Shown here one piece after another: positions 52,645 to 56,431 of a stretch of 56,431 nt of DNA. The notes beneath the pieces were generated by a model that did no database searches, had not been told where the DNA came from, and saw nothing but the letters and a program-made list of their open reading frames with translations. A program made the position numbers and the translations under genes. Source of the DNA: DASQEH01 sp038239485 (GTDB lineage Bacteria; Actinomycetota; Actinomycetes; Propionibacteriales; Nocardioidaceae); the NCBI GenBank assembly GCA_038239485.1, contig JBBSET010000017.1, forward strand, positions 1-56,431. The letters are read 5' to 3'. The first letter of the stretch is position 1. The number at the start of each line of letters is the position of its first letter.

Positions 52645-52907
52645 TACCTTACGTTCAACACGTGACATCACACAAGGATTCCGCCATCTCGCCGGACACT
52701 TTTCCCGTTTGCCCAGGTCAGAGCAGCGATTCGCGCCAGGCCCTCGGCGCGTCTCCCGGAAAGTGGTCACTGGATTGCAGAGAGTAGCCAGGGCCTCCAG
52801 ATGTTGCAGCGCCGAATCGCCTCTGCCATCCTGCTCATGAGGGGCCGCATCGGCGGCACGGAACGAGGCGCCACCGCAGATCCGGAGGTCGACCCGCGAG
52901 GTGACCC

Positions 52908-53708
52908 TCAGTTGATGCCCGGTGCGATGGTCGACTCGAAGGTGCTCAGGACGACTCGATCGCCGGTCACCTCGACGGCTCGGGCCGGCTCTCGATGCCA
53001 CAACCAGCAGTCGAGGTCGGCCGCGCGACCAGCGATGTGCACGGCCGCCTGGTCGCGCTCGTCGATGTCGACGACTCGGAGATCGGCCTGGTCGTGGCTC
53101 GTGTCGTCGTCGGGATCCGTGCCGGTGAACCAGCCGAGAACGAGGCCCCAGGTGTGGCCGGTATCGGTCGACGTGATCTGCAGCGTCTGCGCCGGATTGG
53201 CAACGAATGTGCCCCACGGCGGAGCCCCGCCATACATCACGCACAGGACCTCGTCCACGCCGTCCGAGCTGAGCTCTGGGTCCATCTCGGTACGCGCGCC
53301 GGCCGTCAGCTCGGCGTCGACCCGATGGATCAGAGCTTCATGTGCCTGGCGACGTCGGATGAACCCGACTGTCTGCTCCGGCGCCCAGGTCCAGGCGGCC
53401 GCTTCGGGTGCGAACCTGGTCAGCACCTCGACGAGGTCGTTGCTCGACTGGTGGTAGAACGCTTCGAGGCCATCGCGGCCATGTGGGCGCTCGACGGTGA
53501 GCGCGTCAGCGACCTTCGTGTCGAGTACGTGCTCGCGTACGACGGTTCCCCAGAACCACTGGACCTCGGCGAGATGCCAGAGCAGGTCGTCCGCGTCCCA
53601 CGCCGGACAGGACGGCACAGCGCTCTCAGGTGATGCGTCGCGCAACGCCTCAGCGAATCTCGCCGACTCGCGAGCGAGGTGATCCAGGAAGTCCAAGTCG
53701 GTATCCAT
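52908..53708 (-). CDS. Maleylpyruvate isomerase family mycothiol-dependent protein (TIGR03083-like)
   Basis: A 266-residue protein of the DinB/MDMPI superfamily. The N-terminal four-helix bundle carries the metal-binding histidines: H45 in DLLWHLAEVQWFWG, and H124 and H129 in RRRQAHEALIHRVD. The C-terminal half is the MDMPI C-like domain with GLVLGWFTGT and the SCP2-like fold. Family members use mycothiol or act as uncharacterised metal-dependent transferases in actinobacteria. TAGGCT seven bases upstream of ATG 53708 indicates a leaderless transcript. It stands alone. Confidence 0.87.
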   Translation of the reverse strand: MDTDLDFLDHLARESARFAEALRDASPESAVPSCPAWDADDLLWHLAEVQWFWGTVVREHVLDTKVADALTVERPHGRDGLEAFYHQSSNDLVEVLTRFAPEAAAWTWAPEQTVGFIRRRQAHEALIHRVDAELTAGARTEMDPELSSDGVDEVLCVMYGGAPPWGTFVANPAQTLQITSTDTGHTWGLVLGWFTGTDPDDDTSHDQADLRVVDIDERDQAAVHIAGRAADLDCWLWHREPARAVEVTGDRVVLSTFESTIAPGIN

Positions 53709-53715
53709 TCGTCGG

Positions 53716-53721
53716 AGCCTA
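53716..53721 (-). promoter_or_regulatory. -10 element for leaderless expression of the MDMPI-like gene
   Basis: On the minus strand TAGGCT is followed by exactly seven bases and ATG 53708. No Shine-Dalgarno sequence is present. Confidence 0.5.
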
Positions 53722-53916
53722 TGGGCATCGCGGGCCTGTCGACAGCGGATATCGGCCCGAGGTGACGGCTCGCGCCCGGCCGATCACACGCAGAGGTCGG
53801 CATATCCACCGGCTGAGACAACCCCGGGTCGTTGTCCACAGGCGCTGTCCTGGGCGTGCGCATTCACCCCCAATCCCCTACCTTTGACGCACTTCGCCCG
53901 CCCAGGAGGACCCGCC

Positions 53917-54519
53917 ATGCGCTCAGCCCTCACCGCGGCCCTGGCGACCGCCCTCCTCAGCCTCACCGGTTGCGCCCACGACACGAAGAGGGCCGATCCA
54001 CCGCCCACGTCACCCATCGCGGCCACTTCGACCACCCCGACCACCCCGACCACCCCGACCACGACAGCCAGAACCACCACCGCGCCGGCTGGCCCGAAGG
54101 CGCCGTTCATGCCAGCCGCCGCCCGCAGACAAACCACCGCCGGCGGCAAGGCTTTCGTCAAGTACTACATCGGCGTGCTGAACTACGCCGGCGCATCCCT
54201 CTCCACGGATTTGCTGGATCGTCTCTCCACCGGCGACTGTGAAGTGTGCCACGTCCTCCGCGACTTCACCGATAGGATGCGTCGACGCGGCGGTATGCAG
54301 GTCAGTGGCGCCTGGACGGGCCTACGTATACAAGTCCTTCCGCGAAACGACCCATCAGAACGCAATTTCGTCGTACACATTCACGTCCATCGAGGCACTG
54401 AGCAGCGCGAATCCACAAGCACACCGCAGCGCATCAAGGCTCAGACCGTGTACGACGTCTTTGCTCTCAAGTGGCACGCTGGGTCCTGGCGGCTAGCGGA
54501 TCTGTACCCGACAGGATGA
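53917..54519 (+). CDS. DUF6318 family lipoprotein
   Basis: A 200-residue secreted lipoprotein. The signal peptide MRSALTAALATALLSLTGC ends in the lipobox LTGC (Cys19). A Thr/Pro-rich linker (residues 38-65) built from 9-nt repeats follows. The DUF6318-type domain has AFVKYYIGVLNYAGAS, then GDCEVCHVLRDFTDRMRRRG with a CxxC-like pair, and TVYDVFALKWHAGSWRLADL. ATG 53917 has a perfect AGGAGG ribosome site. The stop overlaps the next start (ATGA), so the two proteins are made together, probably on the outer face of the membrane. Function unknown. Confidence 0.88.
   Translation: MRSALTAALATALLSLTGCAHDTKRADPPPTSPIAATSTTPTTPTTPTTTARTTTAPAGPKAPFMPAAARRQTTAGGKAFVKYYIGVLNYAGASLSTDLLDRLSTGDCEVCHVLRDFTDRMRRRGGMQVSGAWTGLRIQVLPRNDPSERNFVVHIHVHRGTEQRESTSTPQRIKAQTVYDVFALKWHAGSWRLADLYPTG
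54029..54062 (+). repeat. 9-nt tandem repeats in the DUF6318 linker
   Basis: CGACCACCC recurs almost four times and encodes the TTPTTPTTPTTT linker between the lipid anchor and the folded domain. Confidence 0.85.
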
Positions 54520-55385
54520 CGCTACCTGCGCTGATCGTGGCGCTTTCTCTAGGTCTTCTTGCTCCCCCGGCTGATGACATCTCACAGTTGCAGAGATGTC
54601 TACTCTCGGCGGACGGCTTCCAGGCGCGGGTGCAGTGCACACGCGAGTTCGGAGGCAGCGGCACAGGCGATCCAGGCGATCCTGGACAACCGGGCCCGAT
54701 CGACCACAGCCAATACGCCGCCATGTGGCTGCCGGCGTGCTCGGCGGCGACACCGAGTAACCCGCAAGCAGCCGACGTTGACTGCGCACAAGCCCATACC
54801 TGCCCAGACTCGACCCTGCTCCAGGAGGCCCTGTGGTTGAGGCAGACAAGAGGCGCAAGCGGAGCACCCGTAAATGGGTCGTGGGGAATCGATCACTTCG
54901 AATGCCGCGATCCTGGCGATGTGGGAGTCGTGCGGCAACAGCTCACCTGGGGTGAGGTGCTGTCAGCTGTGCGCAGAATCGGGGCGCCGCCTGCAGAGAT
55001 CCATGGTCCCGGCTACACGTTGGTCAATCTCAAGACGACGTTCTACACCGTCTCCCGCAGCAAAGACGTCAGCCTCACGCTCATCGGCTACGCCGTAAAC
55101 GTGAACCTCAAGCCCACCGGCTACACCTGGCACTGGGGCGACGGCACCACCCAGACCACCAAGAACCCCGGCCGCCCTTACCCGTCCACCGACATCACTC
55201 ACACCTACACCCATGCCACCACTCCAGGACCACCGCTCAGGCTTAGCGTCGACGTCACCTATACGGTCCGATACCGCGTCGACAGCGGACCCTGGATCAC
55301 CATCCCTGCCACCCTCACCATCCCCGGCCCCACCACTGCCCTACCGGTCAAACAAGCCAGCGCGGTACTCGTGCCCGCACAATGA
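54516..55385 (+). CDS. PKD-domain secreted protein, partner of the DUF6318 lipoprotein
   Basis: A 289-residue exported protein. The N-terminal LPALIVALSLGLLAPPADD is a signal sequence or anchor. A cysteine-containing middle part (CLLSADGFQARVQC; CSAATPSNPQAADVDCAQAHTC in two short blocks) precedes a PKD-like domain with YTWHWGDGTTQTT and DITHTYTHATT, the WDGDG-type and HTY landmarks. ATG 54516 overlaps the DUF6318 stop by 4 nt; the longer frame lies inside that gene. Likely cell-surface or extracellular; function unknown. Confidence 0.87.
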   Translation: MTLPALIVALSLGLLAPPADDISQLQRCLLSADGFQARVQCTREFGGSGTGDPGDPGQPGPIDHSQYAAMWLPACSAATPSNPQAADVDCAQAHTCPDSTLLQEALWLRQTRGASGAPVNGSWGIDHFECRDPGDVGVVRQQLTWGEVLSAVRRIGAPPAEIHGPGYTLVNLKTTFYTVSRSKDVSLTLIGYAVNVNLKPTGYTWHWGDGTTQTTKNPGRPYPSTDITHTYTHATTPGPPLRLSVDVTYTVRYRVDSGPWITIPATLTIPGPTTALPVKQASAVLVPAQ

Positions 55386-55808
55386 CCAACAGTTACCCTC
55401 GGCAGCGCCGCGGCCAGCACTCACCGGGACGTCCCGACCGCAACTGGTCGCGCCAGCCAGGTCGACGATGCTGAGGACCCGAAGGTGGTACGGCACGACG
55501 CGCACGCCGTCCAGGACGACCAAGTGATCGACTCCGGCGCCGGTCACCAGGCTGCTTCCCTCGGAGAGAGCTTCGGGACGACATGGCGGTCACGATGAGC
55601 CAGCTCACGATGCCGGACCTGACGACATTCACGCCAAGACCTTTCCCGGCTGGCTCGGTGACAATGGTCCGTGCGGGGTTGATCGCGCGGAACCCGCTCG
55701 GCTGACTCATGGAAGCGGGTCGGCCCGATAGCGGGCCGACCCGCCCTTCCCCCGGTTCGCCGCGCCGCCGGGTCGAGGGCGGCAAGCGGACGTCGATGGC
55801 GGGTCGCC
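55386..55808. other. 423-nt gap, possibly holding a frameshifted minus-strand remnant
   Basis: On the minus strand a frame beginning near 55707 (SQPSGFRAINPARTIVTEPA, then GIVSWLIVTAMSSRSSLR) breaks near 55560. A second frame continues in the same direction as DHLVVLDGVRVVPYHLRVLS, then IVDLAGATSCGRD, to 55341. Together they could be one small gene interrupted by a frameshift, but I recognise no family, and the tail overlaps the PKD gene. Confidence 0.3.
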
Positions 55809-56255
55809 CTACTGCGCCGGAATGTAGAGCGGCTGTCCGGCCCGGATGGAGCCGGGGTCAGCCAAGGAGTTCAGTGCGACGATCTGCGCGATCACCTGGC
55901 GCGGGTCCTTGTCGGGTGCGACGGTCGAGGCGATGTCCCATAGGGTCTGCCCTGGATCGACCACGACAGTTCGAGCCACCGAGTGGTGGACGCCGCCCGT
56001 CGAGGCTGCGGGACCGCCCAGCAACGTCAGGGCGCCGAAGGCAAGGGCGATCACCGCCACCAGGACGATCACGCGCCCGCGCCGGGTCAGCCGCACAGCC
56101 TTCGACCTGGTTGGGGTCGACCTGGTTGAAGCCGACCTCGTTGCAGACGACCCGGTTCGCGTCGACCGGGTTGGAGTCGACAGCTGACCCGGAGCGCCGG
56201 GGCGGGCGGGGCAAGTGGTGGCGACCGGGTCGACGCCGACGAACGTGGTGCTCAT
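55809..56255 (-). CDS. LysM domain membrane protein (lexA-adjacent type)
   Basis: A 148-residue membrane-anchored protein. A Thr/Ser/Arg-rich N-terminus (25-55) with degenerate repeats precedes one membrane helix (RVIVLVAVIALAFGALTLLG, about 61-80). The extracytoplasmic LysM domain covers about 96-148, with VVDPGQTLWDIASTVAP, DPRQVIAQIVALNSLA and RAGQPLYIPAQ. LysM binds peptidoglycan. In many actinobacteria this gene sits between lexA and nrdR; here the SOS box and window edge lie upstream of its start. ATG 56255. Confidence 0.9.
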   Translation of the reverse strand: MSTTFVGVDPVATTCPARPGAPGQLSTPTRSTRTGSSATRSASTRSTPTRSKAVRLTRRGRVIVLVAVIALAFGALTLLGGPAASTGGVHHSVARTVVVDPGQTLWDIASTVAPDKDPRQVIAQIVALNSLADPGSIRAGQPLYIPAQ

Positions 56256-56411
56256 ACGAGACCTCCGGAGACGGGAGCCGATCCCCGCGGGATCGGATCG
56301 GATCGTGCCTGCGTTGTTGTGTGTAGTCGGTGTCTACCGGCGAACGCCGACAGTTCTCGGTGGTCAGGCGCACCGGAAGCGGCTTGCGGAGAGCCGGCTG
56401 GCGACAGCGCT

Positions 56412-56427
56412 TCGAAGATACGTTCGA
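56412..56427. promoter_or_regulatory. SOS box (LexA operator), probable lexA promoter
   Basis: TCGAAGATACGTTCGA differs from the actinobacterial LexA consensus (tCGAAC-N4-GTTCGa) at one position (C to G). It lies 4 nt from the window end and 157 bp upstream of the LysM start, where lexA is expected to begin divergently. Confidence 0.65.
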
Positions 56428-56431
56428 TCGA

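Larger units (their letters stand above)
52462..52907. other. 446-nt intergenic region upstream of nrdR, no gene
   Basis: The left half holds the nrdR promoter: on the minus strand TTGAAC (about 52653-52658) could be the -35 and TGTAGT or TAGTAG 16-18 nt further the -10. The right half (52680-52907) shows nothing recognisable. Confidence 0.5.

Overview
The window is high-GC actinobacterial DNA. The gene families point to the Propionibacteriales (Nocardioides-like), although no rRNA or marker gene is present to prove it. The supporting features are RecBCD, a mycobacterial DinB2-type polymerase, a DUF3516 Ski2-like helicase, a DUF222/HNH protein, a DUF6318 lipoprotein next to a PKD protein, class II NrdJ with NrdR, many GTG starts, and several starts where a -10 hexamer lies 6-8 nt before the initiation codon (leaderless-type).

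Region 1 (1-16.0 kb) looks like one catabolic block. It opens with the 3' part of a glutamine-synthetase-like gene and a CocE/S15 hydrolase. Next come a Rieske oxygenase alpha subunit and a divergent TetR regulator. A leftward operon-like array follows: solute-binding protein, two permeases and two ATPases of a peptide/nickel-type ABC importer, then a second Rieske oxygenase and a monomeric sarcosine-oxidase-like flavoenzyme. An S9 peptidase and an alpha/beta hydrolase flank it. A perfect 24-bp palindrome sits just upstream of the second Rieske gene. My inference is import and hydrolysis of a peptide- or amide-like compound followed by oxidative N-dealkylation; the substrate is unknown.

Region 2 (16.0-33.3 kb) holds an acyl-CoA dehydrogenase, a stand-alone ATP-dependent DNA ligase, the DUF3516 helicase, two small membrane proteins, a DksA-like zinc protein, a DUF222/HNH protein, an AlkD-like repair protein, the wreck of a Phd/Doc-like toxin-antitoxin pair, a coiled-coil protein, a DUF2252 protein, a SWIM-SNF2 helicase and an AEC transporter.

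Region 3 (33.3-40.7 kb) holds two very small ORFs, a TetR/MFS divergent pair with two matching operator-like palindromes, DinB2, a DUF4234 membrane protein with tandem peptide repeats, a decayed HNH endonuclease gene and the start of the recombination operon.

Region 4 (38.8-56.4 kb) holds recC-recB-recD as an overlapping operon, a C45 autoproteolytic amidase-like protein, nrdR-nrdJ, a mycothiol-dependent-isomerase-like protein, a DUF6318 lipoprotein with a PKD partner, and a LysM membrane protein. The last bases contain a near-perfect actinobacterial SOS box, so lexA probably begins just beyond the right edge. No tRNA, rRNA, CRISPR array or intact insertion sequence was seen.
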